Part shown: positions 8,230 to 18,058 of the stretch, piece by piece
Layout: each line of letters begins with the position of its first letter
How positions within the stretch are numbered: position 1 is the stretch's first letter
NCBI RefSeq assembly: GCF_015353075.1
Contig: NZ_CP064191.1
Span: 1-64,000, forward strand
Reading direction: 5' to 3'
Length of the DNA stretch: 64,000 nt
From: Rhizobium sp. 007
GTDB lineage: Bacteria; Pseudomonadota; Alphaproteobacteria; Rhizobiales; Rhizobiaceae
Translations under genes and position numbers: made by a program
Notes under the pieces: model-generated
What the model saw: the letters and a program-made list of their open reading frames with translations, nothing else
What the model was told of the DNA's origin: nothing
The model's database searches: none

Positions 8230-10137
8230 TCATCCGAGGTCGATGATGTTCCAGCCTGCAGCAATCAGGCCTTGACGTTGGGCAGCGGTGATCCGTTCCC
8301 TATCCATTGCAAGACCAAGGAGATGTCTCGGTCGGCTCGCAGCGACGTAAGCTTTTTTCATGAAAGAGGCTCGAATTGAAATATGCGTTTTAGGGCGTTC
8401 AGGATCGAAAATTGGCGCAGGCAACGCGTGGTCGATGATATGCGGCAGCATTTCTTTCAAATCAAAGAGCTTCTGGTATTTCGTTTCCAGAAGGAGGGTT
8501 GCGTCGTGAGTCTCGCCCTTCACGCTGTGAAGGGTTGCCAGCTCGATTCTGACGCCGCCTTCTGAGATGAAGGTATTTGCAGGGGCTTGAACTTCCGCAG
8601 CTGCAGGCGCCGGCGCAGGATCATAGGCGAGAAAACTGTTCAATCCAGCATTGTTGCCAGGAAGATGGAGGAGCGCACGAAGCGCGTCCACATGATGCGC
8701 CCACTCGTCCTCCGCCGGCTCAGCACCGATTAGCCAATCGGCTATCATTTGACGGAGCGGTGCATAGACCTGGGCAGATCGAACATAGTCGGACAGACCT
8801 GCTCGGGATGGTGGTTTCTCTTGGCCTGCACGATTTGTGAAGTGGACGCCTGCCAGCCGAAAGGCGGTCACGAGGGCGTCGAAGATGAGCGAGAGGCCTT
8901 TACCGCTTGCACCAAGGCAAGTTGCTTGTCTGACCGCTTGGCAGAGCGTGTTGGGCTTTGTGCTTTGGGGTTGCAAGTTACGTTGAAAACTAGGCCAATA
9001 GCTTCCAATACTGAGGGGGGCTGCCGCCTCACCGTTGTTCTCGGCGACCCCGGCCACCGCTTTAACGACGAGGCGCCGCTCGACGGGAAGTGCTTGCACC
9101 AGTTCGGCAAAGCGACCGAGAACCTGCCCTCGCGTGCCGTCACAAAACAGTATAACCGTGCTGCTCGGATCTTCCTGCTCCAATTCACAGCTGGTAGTCA
9201 GAGCAAGTTTTCGGCTGCTCAGCCCTCCCAGCTGGCCAGCAATGGTTGGGCAATACCGATGGCTTTCTGAAATCGGCTGCATATCCGCGGCATTGTAAGA
9301 GGTGTTTGGCCGTTCACCGCCGACCCCGTCAAAGATCGATTGATCCGGGTCGCCAAACCTCTGGTAGTGTACCATCGGATGGTCGAATATTGCGCTGATA
9401 AGGTCGTCCTGAAACCGCTGCACATCCTGCATTTCGTCGATCAATACGATCGGAAATCGATGTCGCAGAGAATCGACGAGGTGGTGATTGTGGAAGAGCG
9501 CTTCCTGTGCGTATGCATACATTTCCGAGTAGAAGAACGCGCCTTCAGCTTGGAGTCGGCTCTTAATCGCTAGCAGATTTGCATAGGACGGAGATGGTGA
9601 TGGCGCCGGAAATGCCGGAGTTTTAAGCACAAGGTTGTCGTTCTCCCAGCGGTACCGAAGATCTGATAGCGAGGCGTGCTTATTTCCCAAATAGGTCTTT
9701 GTGCCAGGCAATGCCATGCGCTCAAGCCGGGCCGTGCAATGATCGTCGTCGATCTGGGTGACGGTCACACCTTTCGACCGGAGGGAGGGCAGGGCGATGT
9801 AGGTATTAACGAATTCCTGTATCGTGCCGATGAAGTACGGATAGTTTCGAAGGGCGAAGCCCGACGGATGCCCTGATAGGCATTTCAGGATCTCGTCTCG
9901 GGCGACATTGGTGTGGGTCAAAACACAGATACCCTGCCTTGGAGCGGTCCATTTTCGGACCAAGCACAAAAGCTTGAGACCCACCAAAGTTGTCTTTCCG
10001 CTCCCCGGGCAGGCCTGGAGATCGTGGTCCCCGCAAAGTGCTTGCCGGCGAGAGGCATCAAGGACCAGAGGAACTGAGCGGTTCCGGTTCAAGACGAGAA
10101 GCAGCTCATCGATATCGTTGTCGCCTAGTTCGATCAT
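8230..10137 (-). CDS. gajB: GajB-like UvrD/PcrA-type superfamily I helicase
   Basis: The 635-residue protein has SF1 helicase motifs: Walker A ACPGSGKTTLVGLK near residue 40, motif Ia-type VLTHTNVARDEI, Walker B VLIDEMQDVQ, motif III GDPDQSIFDG, and the C-terminal motifs SVKGETHDATLLLETKY and YVAASRPRHLLGLA. It starts 6 bases after the stop of the OLD-type ATPase gene upstream on the same strand, which is the Gabija layout (GajA nuclease plus GajB helicase). In Gabija, GajB senses DNA ends or nucleotide depletion and activates the GajA nuclease. At 635 residues it is somewhat longer than the best-known Bacillus GajB. Confidence 0.85.
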   Translation of the reverse strand: MIELGDNDIDELLLVLNRNRSVPLVLDASRRQALCGDHDLQACPGSGKTTLVGLKLLCLVRKWTAPRQGICVLTHTNVARDEILKCLSGHPSGFALRNYPYFIGTIQEFVNTYIALPSLRSKGVTVTQIDDDHCTARLERMALPGTKTYLGNKHASLSDLRYRWENDNLVLKTPAFPAPSPSPSYANLLAIKSRLQAEGAFFYSEMYAYAQEALFHNHHLVDSLRHRFPIVLIDEMQDVQRFQDDLISAIFDHPMVHYQRFGDPDQSIFDGVGGERPNTSYNAADMQPISESHRYCPTIAGQLGGLSSRKLALTTSCELEQEDPSSTVILFCDGTRGQVLGRFAELVQALPVERRLVVKAVAGVAENNGEAAAPLSIGSYWPSFQRNLQPQSTKPNTLCQAVRQATCLGASGKGLSLIFDALVTAFRLAGVHFTNRAGQEKPPSRAGLSDYVRSAQVYAPLRQMIADWLIGAEPAEDEWAHHVDALRALLHLPGNNAGLNSFLAYDPAPAPAAAEVQAPANTFISEGGVRIELATLHSVKGETHDATLLLETKYQKLFDLKEMLPHIIDHALPAPIFDPERPKTHISIRASFMKKAYVAASRPRHLLGLAMDRERITAAQRQGLIAAGWNIIDLG

Positions 10138-10143
10138 GACGGA

Positions 10144-12081
10144 TCAAGCCCCAGCCTGTTCATGGGCACCAGTGACATAATCGAGTGAGCGAACCAGGTA
10201 TGAAGGTAGGGCCGCTCGCAGTTCTTGCCGCATCTGCTCTACAAGCTGGAGGTTCTGCTGGTGACGCGCCTCCGCCTGTTGCTCCGTCTCATCTGCCGGC
10301 GCCGCGGTAAGCTGGGGGGTAAAGCGCCGTTCAAGGATGGGCCCCAGCTTATAGGCCGTTTCCGTTTTCGACTTGTCGACTGAGATCCGAGCATACACGG
10401 TCAGCGCCCGCTCAGTCGGATCTGCTGGCAGCTGGGCAAATGGTACATCGCCTCCGGGAGCGGCCTCGTAGACTTCTTCAGCAAGTCCGCACATCAGCAG
10501 TGAAAACTCGAACGTCCAATGGTTGGAGATTTCGACACGGACATTCTGTCCCTGAAGTTGACGACGGTTTGTCACCCACGTTGCTCTTGCCTCTGGGTTT
10601 CCATCGTAATGCGATTCCCAGTAGACCGCGCCCCTTGGCTTGTATGGGATAAAGCCGAGAGGATTTCCTTCAGCAATCTTTGCTCCTTCCGGCCGCAGAT
10701 CCATATCCCTGACACAAACAACTGGGATCGGGAGCCATTTGTCACGGTGTTGCTCATCAGCCAAATTGAGCCGCTTGAAGATGTTGGCATAGCGGGCGAA
10801 GGCAGTGCTGCCTACATTGACGATCGATATGCCATAGTCATCGAGCGGCCTGCCGAGCAGCTTCGCTATCGTTGGCAGCAAGATGTTTTCACCATCGCCT
10901 TCGACAATAATAACCCCTTTGGCGAAAAACAGGTTTGCCTTCGTGACGTCGAGAAATTTCTCTAGGAAGACATAATCGTCGTCGTCCAGCTCGGTGAGCC
11001 CCTTTCGGAGTGGAAAGGCTTTCCCTCCAGACATGATGATCAAGCTCTCGAGGTCGGACTTCGAAGCGAGGTTCGGGCTGTGTGTCGTGAGGATGCTCTG
11101 CAGAGCAGGTTTTTCATCGCCGCCAAATCCTTCTCGAATCGCCTTGAGAAACTTCATCTGCAACTGGGGGTGCAGGTGGGCTTCGGGCTCCTCGATGAGC
11201 AACATTGGAAAGTCGTCTTGCTCTTCCTCGAGCAGCAGAAGTTCCGTGGCCATAAAGAGGAGATTGCTATATCCCAGTCCCTGCATTCGCTCGTTTTCGT
11301 CGATCAGCAGTTGGAGTCTCTCGATAACGGCCCTTAGCATCTGCTTACGCTCAACTGGACCTAATGCGTTGAGATCGATACCGCCGACGATTTCGATGAT
11401 GGGGCTCAGTGGCGTATTGGCAAAGTCCAAACCTTTGAGCTGTCCTTTAATTCGCGTGAGGCTGTCCGCGATGCCTGGGTTTCCGAGAATCGTGACGTTC
11501 GCTTGGATAACCGCGTCGAGAAGATTGTCGACGTGGACAGCATTGCGAAAGCTTTCAGCTGCGTTGAGGACCTGTGCGAGCCGAGAGCCCCGGCCGCCGC
11601 TTAGTTCGGCTTCGGCATCACGTAGTGGCTTAAGATAGGTTGCCGAAAGGTACTCGCGCGCCTCGCGTTCTATGGACGGTCCCTCACCTAAGGCGCCGGA
11701 TCGGATGTCGGAACGAATCTGCCGGGTGCCCCTAACGACTTGCTCGGTCAGCTCTGCAGCGAGGGTCACATAGAGGAATGGCTTACGCTGGCCGTCAAAC
11801 TCTTCGAATGTCAAATGCTCGAGGAAAGCCGCTGCTTGATGAGTGGAAAGGTCTGAAAATCTAAGCCGGATTGAAAATCGCGTTGTGTCGCGGCGGAAAT
11901 CGCTTTCGAGAATGCGCAACCACTCTCCTGTCCTTGACGACAAAGTGTATCGTATTGCATCGATAAGTGCGGTTTTGCCGGAATTATTCTCCCCAACAAT
12001 AATATTCAAAGTCTTATTTAGTTCGACTTCAAGGTTTTCGAAAATGCGGAAATTCTCGACCTTAACCCGTTGCAGATACAT
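10144..12081 (-). CDS. gajA: GajA-like OLD-family ATPase with TOPRIM nuclease domain
   Basis: From ATG 12081, preceded by GGGGAA, the product has 645 residues. It begins with an ABC-type ATPase head: Walker A GENNSGKT at residues 30-37 and Walker B LLIEEPEAHLHPQLQ near residue 290, split by a coiled-coil-like region. A TOPRIM domain follows: IIVEGDGENILLP with the catalytic Glu, and VVCVRDMDLRPEGAK as the acidic pair. This is the OLD/GajA architecture, a DNA endonuclease regulated by nucleotide binding. It is the first gene of a two-gene unit with the helicase. A short upstream extension starting at TTG 12093 is possible but less likely. Confidence 0.87.
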   Translation of the reverse strand: MYLQRVKVENFRIFENLEVELNKTLNIIVGENNSGKTALIDAIRYTLSSRTGEWLRILESDFRRDTTRFSIRLRFSDLSTHQAAAFLEHLTFEEFDGQRKPFLYVTLAAELTEQVVRGTRQIRSDIRSGALGEGPSIEREAREYLSATYLKPLRDAEAELSGGRGSRLAQVLNAAESFRNAVHVDNLLDAVIQANVTILGNPGIADSLTRIKGQLKGLDFANTPLSPIIEIVGGIDLNALGPVERKQMLRAVIERLQLLIDENERMQGLGYSNLLFMATELLLLEEEQDDFPMLLIEEPEAHLHPQLQMKFLKAIREGFGGDEKPALQSILTTHSPNLASKSDLESLIIMSGGKAFPLRKGLTELDDDDYVFLEKFLDVTKANLFFAKGVIIVEGDGENILLPTIAKLLGRPLDDYGISIVNVGSTAFARYANIFKRLNLADEQHRDKWLPIPVVCVRDMDLRPEGAKIAEGNPLGFIPYKPRGAVYWESHYDGNPEARATWVTNRRQLQGQNVRVEISNHWTFEFSLLMCGLAEEVYEAAPGGDVPFAQLPADPTERALTVYARISVDKSKTETAYKLGPILERRFTPQLTAAPADETEQQAEARHQQNLQLVEQMRQELRAALPSYLVRSLDYVTGAHEQAGA

Positions 12082-12132
12082 GACTTCCCCCAAGAATCGC
12101 TTGGTCAGAATTGCAAAGCGTTTGACGGAAGT

Positions 12133-12798
12133 CTACTGCAGTAATTCTACTTCGGCGGGTATGCACATGGGAGGTGACCAACGAATGGAAGCCATTCTTG
12201 CTCGCAAAGGGAGCCACCTACGACGGGAGTTCCACTGCTTTCGCCTCTTACCGATCCGGATTGGTGCTCTTCGCTCATGGCCATCTCTTGCAAATGGCTC
12301 GACGTCGGGCGGGTTCATGTAGGCGGCCCGGAAGTTTTCGAGCGTCTCGTCGCTCGGGTTTTCGGCCTGCGGGATCGCACGGATTATCTCGTGCGACGGT
12401 GTCGATAATCGTGCGGCGTTGCTCATCTCGTATTCCATCGAGCCGCAGTGGCAGCTCCGCCGCGCCAATCCGGGCGCAAAGGCGATCGGCGGCTACTTGC
12501 TGCCCCTCTTGCTTGGCGAGCGCAACCCGGATGAACTCAAGCATGGTGAATGCGATTTCCGTGGCCGCAGGTCGGCGCGCATCTTCTCGACCAGCTCCGG
12601 CCACTGCTGCGCATCGCGGAGCTGCTGCGCCCTCAGTTCGCGGTCATAATGCCGATAGCCGCGTTCGCGCTCAAGATGGCTCGTCTTGTAGTCAAGCCCG
12701 CCATTGTCGGCTAGCCTGATCAGCTCCTCGCAGCGTTGGCGCCAGTGGTCGGGATCCATGTTGGATCCATAATTGGATCCATAAGCGAAATAAAGCAC
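12133..12798 (-). pseudogene. Broken hypothetical gene (several frames)
   Basis: Three overlapping minus-strand frames look like pieces of one protein split by frameshifts: an N-terminal piece from 12798 starting MLYFAYGSN, a motif typical of gamma-glutamylcyclotransferase-like folds but followed by unrelated sequence; a middle piece (FTMLEFIRVALAKQEGQQVA); and a C-terminal piece (STPSHEIIRAIPQAENPSDE). The intact parent was not identified. Confidence 0.35.
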
Positions 12799-12963
12799 GC
12801 CGCCATTCCTCCGCCTAATGCCGTCAAGGCTTCGTCTTGTAGTCCATCATAAACTCCAAAAAAACAAATTGTTATCGGTCCTATGGAAGAAGTTTACTGT
12901 TCGTTATTGAATTTTCGTCCACTTTGAGCCAAACTGCAAGCTGGCATACGAGGGTTTCCATAC

Positions 12964-14088
12964 ATGACGACGGCAAAAGCGGATCTCGACTCCGACATTA
13001 TCAGTCTTGCGCGCCTGGCACTTGCGGGTCGGGCTCAGGATATCCAGATGCTGGTGCAGCGCATCGCGCGCAAGACGCGCGCAGACAAGCCTGAGCTATC
13101 CCACTCGCTGACCACTCTTCTTCGAGAGGCTCCTTCGAAGGAGACTCCACTACGCCGGATGGCTGAAGTGCCAATGCCGGTGGATTCCGATTCCCGCCTC
13201 CACCTGCTTAAAATCGAGGAAGCGATCGAACTCGACCACCCTCCAGTGCTTGCAACGGAGGTATCGGTGGCGCTTGAGCAACTGATCACTGAGCGTGGCC
13301 GTCTCGAAGCCCTAGACGCGGCGGGGCTAGATCCCACGAGAACTGCTCTTTTTGTCGGCCCTCCGGGAGTTGGGAAGACGCTTGCCGCTCGATGGCTCGC
13401 AAAGAAGCTCGGCAAGCCCCTTATGATCCTCGACCTTGCTGCGGTTATGAGCAGCTATCTCGGACGCACCGGCGCAAACCTGCGCCAGGTACTCGATTAT
13501 GCCAAACAGGCGGACTGTGTTCTCTTGCTTGACGAACTCGATGCAATTGCAAAGCGTCGCGACGATCGAGACGAGGTTGGTGAGCTTAAGCGGCTTGTCA
13601 CCGTGCTCTTGCAACAGATTGATGATTGGCCGGCGACGGGGCTTTTGCTAGCCGCCACCAATCACCCAGATTTGCTCGATCCTGCCGTTTGGCGGCGCTT
13701 CGAGATGAAGGTCGAATTTCCAATGCCTGAGCGGCGGGCAATTCATGAACTCGTGAAAGACCTGCTTCAACCTTACAATGACAAGGCTGAACACTGGGCA
13801 AAAGTGCTTTCCGTTGCACTTCAAGGCCAATCTTTCAGTGATATCCGGCAATCGGTGGAGCGTGCGCGCCGGGCAGCTGCGATCTCGGGAGAAGCGCTTG
13901 AGACACATTTGCAGGCCCTGATTTCACCAGATCATCTTTCGAAATCGGAACGCATCAATCTTGCAACAATGTTGGTTGACGGCGGACTTTCCCAGCGCAG
14001 CGTCCAAAAAATGACCGGCGTCGCTCGAGATACCGTGCGCAGCCATTCTCAGGCTGAAGCTACCCCGCGCAAACGAAAGGGCGCTTGA
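12964..14088 (+). CDS. AAA+ ATPase paired with a subtilase
   Basis: The 374-residue protein has a classic AAA+ core: Walker A GPPGVGKT at residues 132-139, Walker B LLLDELDAI at about 187-195, sensor-1 LLAATNHPDLLD and arginine-finger region AVWRRFEMKVEFPMP. The N-terminal 100 residues are a helical adaptor; the C-terminus (DGGLSQRSVQKMTGVARDTV) resembles a helix-turn-helix. Its stop overlaps the start of the S8 peptidase gene by one base, so the two are surely cotranslated. AAA/subtilase two-gene units recur in defence-rich regions. A model in which the ATPase controls or feeds the protease is inference. Confidence 0.85.
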   Translation: MTTAKADLDSDIISLARLALAGRAQDIQMLVQRIARKTRADKPELSHSLTTLLREAPSKETPLRRMAEVPMPVDSDSRLHLLKIEEAIELDHPPVLATEVSVALEQLITERGRLEALDAAGLDPTRTALFVGPPGVGKTLAARWLAKKLGKPLMILDLAAVMSSYLGRTGANLRQVLDYAKQADCVLLLDELDAIAKRRDDRDEVGELKRLVTVLLQQIDDWPATGLLLAATNHPDLLDPAVWRRFEMKVEFPMPERRAIHELVKDLLQPYNDKAEHWAKVLSVALQGQSFSDIRQSVERARRAAAISGEALETHLQALISPDHLSKSERINLATMLVDGGLSQRSVQKMTGVARDTVRSHSQAEATPRKRKGA

Positions 14089-16310
14089 TGGCGAAACAGA
14101 ATTTTCTTCTGGGGAAAGGCGAACGCCTAGTTTCTTCCGTGACCGGCGTCAGAGGTGGCGCCCCCAAACAGCATCCCTACACTTTTTTTGAATCTCGGTC
14201 TCGTCTGGCACCGATGTTGACCCGCGCCGTCTCCTTCGTGGACAGTCTTCCGGCTGCAGCATGCCCGGACGATAAAGCCGTTTTGTCGGTTGTCCTCAAT
14301 CCAGAATATATTGCAAAGTCCTTTTATCCGAAGGAGCTGTTCCAGCAGGTCGGCGTGGAGGCCGTGGGGAGCCGCACGCGATCAATTACTCCGCGAAAGC
14401 GATCACTTGGACGCCCTTCAGAAGAGACTTTAACTACAGAAATTTTCGTGATGGGGCCGCGAGCGTCTCTGCGCAATTGGAGCTCAGCCCTTCCTCAGTG
14501 GAACAGCTCATCCGCTGCAACAAACGGGATCATATCCATCGAGGAGATCGGTGCTCCTAATGCCGATGACAAGCTGAAGGGGCATCTGCCAGATACGGGC
14601 AAGGTGACGTTTGAGGCGGTCCTACACACCGACGAGCTTCTCGGCGAGCAGAAAATCGTTCGTGCGTTTCGGACGTACCTTGCGGAGCTTGGGATCGACG
14701 CTCCCATGGATAACCGCTTTTATGCCGGTGGGCTTTGCTTTGTCGAGCTGACCGCGCCAAGTGAACGCGCTGAGGAGATCGCGACCTTTACCGCGGTCCG
14801 CGCACTTCGACAGATGCCGACCCTTCGTGTGCTCCGGCCGACAATTCGAGCCGCTGCGACACCCTCGCCTCAGATTCAATATCCTTCGGAAGCAGCATTG
14901 GATCCGGGGATCAGGGTCGCCATTTTTGACGGCGGTGTGCCAGACAATCATCCGCTGACAGCCTGGACTACGCCGATCGATACCACGGGCGTGGGTAGCT
15001 CGCATGAGGATCTTCGACGTCATGGTGTGCATGTCACATCTGCGTTCCTGTTCGGGCATATCGATCCGACTAAACCGCTATCGAGGCCTTACGCGCCGGT
15101 TGAGCACTATCGTGTTCTCGACACCGATCCCAGCCAGGATCCCGAAGGGCTTTACGAGGTGCTCTACCGCATTGATCAGACGCTTCTCAGTCAGCAGTTC
15201 GATCTGGTCAACATAAGCCTCGGACCGCATCTTCCTATCGAGGATGACGACGTCCACGCGTGGACTGCGGTGCTCGACGACCGTTTTGCACGAAACGATA
15301 CTTTGGCAACGATCGCTGTCGGAAATGACGGAGAACGGGACGCGGCGCTTGGTTTCAACAGGATACAAGTGCCTTCTGACTGTGTGAACGCGATGGCCGT
15401 TGGTGCCGCAGATAGTCCCGATGCCACTTGGGCACGCGCGGCGTACAGCTCCGTTGGCCCCGGCCGAAGCCCAGGTCTTATCAAGCCTGATCTTGTCGAC
15501 TTCGGCGGCTCGCTGCAGCGCCCGTTCCTCGTTGCAAGTCTGGACGGAAAACCGCAGCTCGAAGTGACGGGTGGAACGTCCTTTGCATCGCCGAGCCTGT
15601 TGCGGGTGGCCGCCGGCGTGAAGGCACACCTGGGCGCCAATGTCGACATGCTCGCAGTAAGGGCATTGCTCGTTCATACGGTCGAAGAGTCATCGATCTC
15701 TGCTGAAGAAGTCGGTCGGGGCCGGGTCGCCAGAACAATGGACGATATTCTATTGTGCGGCGACGACACCGTCCGGGTCATCTATCAGGGTACCATTTCT
15801 GCCCGCAACTACGTGAGAGCCCCGATCCCCGTTCCCGTCGAGGAAATGGAAGGCAAGGTCCAGATTACGGCGACGATCTGCTACAAGACCCTGACGGATC
15901 CCCATCATCCAGGCAACTATACGCGTGCGGGCCTGGAAATCGCGTTTCGGCCCAAGGATACAAAGCGAAAAGAAGACAAGAAACTGCATGCGGATACGCA
16001 GAGTTTCTTTGGCAAGGCTCAGAAGGGGCTGACGGAAGGCGATCTTCGGCGTGACGCCTGGAAATGGGAGAATACGCTCCACGCCTCGGTCGGGTTTCTT
16101 GGTAAGAGTCTGCGCAACCCAGCGTTCGACATTCACTATAACGCCCGCCTCGAGAGCCGAGATTTCGAACCGGAAGACGAATTGCGTTACGCGCTCGTTA
16201 TCAGCGTCAAGGCAAAGCGCGTTGCGGATCTCTACGATCAGATTGTTCGTCGGTATCAGACGCAACTCGAGCCCCTGCGTCCGATTATTGAGATTCCGAT
16301 CCGCCGGTAA
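14088..16310 (+). CDS. S8 family (subtilisin-like) serine peptidase
   Basis: The 740-residue product contains the complete subtilase triad: Asp281 in VAIFDGGVPDNH, His312 in RRHGVHVTS, and Ser498 in TGGTSFASPSLLR, with the oxyanion Asn in TIAVGNDGERDAAL. No signal peptide is present, so it should act in the cytoplasm, unlike most secreted subtilases. An N-terminal region of about 270 residues and a C-terminal region of about 200 residues flank the catalytic domain. It is translationally coupled to the AAA ATPase (TGATG overlap). A regulated cytoplasmic protease in a defence island suggests a stress- or phage-triggered function; this is inference. Confidence 0.88.
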   Translation: MAKQNFLLGKGERLVSSVTGVRGGAPKQHPYTFFESRSRLAPMLTRAVSFVDSLPAAACPDDKAVLSVVLNPEYIAKSFYPKELFQQVGVEAVGSRTRSITPRKRSLGRPSEETLTTEIFVMGPRASLRNWSSALPQWNSSSAATNGIISIEEIGAPNADDKLKGHLPDTGKVTFEAVLHTDELLGEQKIVRAFRTYLAELGIDAPMDNRFYAGGLCFVELTAPSERAEEIATFTAVRALRQMPTLRVLRPTIRAAATPSPQIQYPSEAALDPGIRVAIFDGGVPDNHPLTAWTTPIDTTGVGSSHEDLRRHGVHVTSAFLFGHIDPTKPLSRPYAPVEHYRVLDTDPSQDPEGLYEVLYRIDQTLLSQQFDLVNISLGPHLPIEDDDVHAWTAVLDDRFARNDTLATIAVGNDGERDAALGFNRIQVPSDCVNAMAVGAADSPDATWARAAYSSVGPGRSPGLIKPDLVDFGGSLQRPFLVASLDGKPQLEVTGGTSFASPSLLRVAAGVKAHLGANVDMLAVRALLVHTVEESSISAEEVGRGRVARTMDDILLCGDDTVRVIYQGTISARNYVRAPIPVPVEEMEGKVQITATICYKTLTDPHHPGNYTRAGLEIAFRPKDTKRKEDKKLHADTQSFFGKAQKGLTEGDLRRDAWKWENTLHASVGFLGKSLRNPAFDIHYNARLESRDFEPEDELRYALVISVKAKRVADLYDQIVRRYQTQLEPLRPIIEIPIRR

Positions 16311-16316
16311 CATCGC

Positions 16317-16622
16317 TTAATCGCACCAGCGGATTCTTCCGTTCCGAATAAAAAAATGGGAGCGGCAACCGACTTGGCGCCAAACGGAAGGGTGGAGCGT
16401 GCCTGTGCCATCCTTCTCCACTTTTGCGCGCCAGACGGCTTTCTCGTCAGGAACTAGGTTCATTTCTAGAACCGCGCCGCAGCCACAGGGACATACCATC
16501 GTTGCCTGCCAGGGGTCTCCATCCTCATTCAGGATGTAGAGGGTCTTCGGTGCTACGAACCGCGGCATGCTCCCCTCGCGTATTACGCCGCGATAAGGGC
16601 GGCGCAACAGGTGACGAAACAT
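16317..16622 (-). CDS. DUF6527 family protein (Ubl operon I)
   Basis: The likely start is ATG 16622, 36 bases after the JAB-E1 stop; ATG 16568 is an alternative. The 101-residue product carries the DUF6527 signature: MVCPCGCGAVLEMNLV, then LHPSVWRQVGCRSHFFI and a final RIRWC. The Cys residues (CPCGC, GC, WC) should bind zinc. An homologous gene closes Ubl operon II at 45846. DUF6527 genes have been noted next to bacterial ubiquitin-like conjugation genes, but their role is not known to me. The 3' end of the gene is convergent with the subtilase gene. Confidence 0.8.
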   Translation of the reverse strand: MFRHLLRRPYRGVIREGSMPRFVAPKTLYILNEDGDPWQATMVCPCGCGAVLEMNLVPDEKAVWRAKVEKDGTGTLHPSVWRQVGCRSHFFIRNGRIRWCD

Positions 16623-16657
16623 TCCGGTAAGATAATGACCAGTATCCGAGAGCCAGG

Positions 16658-18058
16658 TCACGAGCGTGGCTCCGAAAGTTCTGGCAAGCCAAGAAGCGGC
16701 GAAATCTTGCCGTGGCCGGTCCACGGATGAAGAAGCACACAATTCTCCTGCTCCTCGTCCGCAGTCAAACGCAGCTGACCCAGACTGAATTCCACGGAGG
16801 CAACATCACTGTTCGGCATCTGGCGATAGGGGTGGATCCTTGCGAGGAAATCATTCACCGCTAAGGCTGCCGCGAACATGTTGATGCTGATCACCGCAGG
16901 CCGGCTGACGGTCAAGCCGCGGAAGTACTTGTCGCGCACCTGCTGTGCCTCTGCTTCCGGATCGGAGTTTGCAAGTCCTTCCTGCGCGACTGTTCGCAGC
17001 GAGATGACGTCACGAGAGATCAGGCTCGAACGCCCGGGAACGATGTAGTGGATCGTGCCCAAAATGTCCTGAATTCGTCCCGCCGCATTGCCGTCGCCGG
17101 TGGCATCGAGCATGACGCCGACGTCAAAATAAGGGATGATGTGATAGGTCGATACCAAGTTCATCGCAAAGCGCCCGGTATGCGTATCGACGCAGCCGAA
17201 TATCACGTCGCACACAGAGAGCGCATCTATCGCCGCTGGCGACATCAGGGTTGACGGCACCTTGATGATCCGGGTCGGGAGCTCCGTTGCGATCGCCGCT
17301 GCTTCAGCGACGTCCACCTTGAGCCTACCCATGCGGGCATCGGCGACTGTGCTGTTCAGGATCCGGTTCAGATTGCGATCCTCGACGATATCAGGGTCTA
17401 TGATGACGATTTCAGCAAAGCCAAGGCGAATGAGCTGTTCTAGCAAAGGGCTACCAGTTCCAGAAATGCCGACGATGCCTGCGCGCAGCCTTGCAAGCGT
17501 TGCTGTTGTGCCCTCGCCAAACGCCTGGTCCTGAGATCGGCCGAACGACGAAGAGCGATCGTGAGCAGTTGCGGGGAAGAGCCGAATGTCCGGTCCAGCA
17601 ACGCTGATCATGTCGATCGACCGCATTTCGTCGCCCTGCCAGAGATAGCGGCCAAAGAGCCGACCACATGGCTGCATTACAATGCTACCATGTGGAATAT
17701 CAGCGCCGATCCAGGAACGGACGACAGGGAGAAGCTCGTGATCTCCGATATCGTCAACCTCCGAGAATTGGGGGAAGTTGCCAGGGTGGCAATGAACCTT
17801 CACTACGCTAAGTCCGAGGTCCTCTGCATGATCGAGATGAGGAACGATCAGGTCGGTTGGCCAGGAAATGCGGTCATCAAGCCTTTTGCACTTGTCATGA
17901 TCGAGCAAGATCACATCCCGAATGGAAAGGCGGTAGCGGTCTGAATGATTGCTTCCTCCGCAGAGCAAGAGGGCGGCGGCCTCGAGGCCATCACCAGGGA
18001 AGAGATGGCCTTGCAGCAAAGCATGCTGATCGACCGACATGCTGAGGGTCACGTTCAT
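16658..18058 (-). CDS. JAB peptidase-E1 (ThiF-like) fusion, Ubl operon I
   Basis: In the 466-residue protein the N-terminal 150 residues are a JAB/JAMM metallopeptidase domain with VHCHPGNFPQFSEVDD, the H-x-H-P...S-x2-D zinc signature. The second half is an E1/ThiF adenylation domain: GISGTGSPLLEQLIRLG (nucleotide loop), IIDPDIVEDRNLNR, then CDVIFGCVDTHTGRFAMN and YFDVGVML. E1 activates the Ubl C-terminus by adenylation; JAB would trim or remove Ubl. Unlike its counterpart in operon II, it lacks the two CxxC zinc ligand pairs in the E1 part. Its ATG overlaps the stop of the Ubl-E2 gene (ATGA). Confidence 0.88.
   Translation of the reverse strand: MNVTLSMSVDQHALLQGHLFPGDGLEAAALLLCGGSNHSDRYRLSIRDVILLDHDKCKRLDDRISWPTDLIVPHLDHAEDLGLSVVKVHCHPGNFPQFSEVDDIGDHELLPVVRSWIGADIPHGSIVMQPCGRLFGRYLWQGDEMRSIDMISVAGPDIRLFPATAHDRSSSFGRSQDQAFGEGTTATLARLRAGIVGISGTGSPLLEQLIRLGFAEIVIIDPDIVEDRNLNRILNSTVADARMGRLKVDVAEAAAIATELPTRIIKVPSTLMSPAAIDALSVCDVIFGCVDTHTGRFAMNLVSTYHIIPYFDVGVMLDATGDGNAAGRIQDILGTIHYIVPGRSSLISRDVISLRTVAQEGLANSDPEAEAQQVRDKYFRGLTVSRPAVISINMFAAALAVNDFLARIHPYRQMPNSDVASVEFSLGQLRLTADEEQENCVLLHPWTGHGKISPLLGLPELSEPRS

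Noticed and set aside
12493..12798. Gamma-glutamylcyclotransferase gene
   Set aside because: Only the MLYFAYGSN start fits; the rest does not continue the fold and is spread over several frames.
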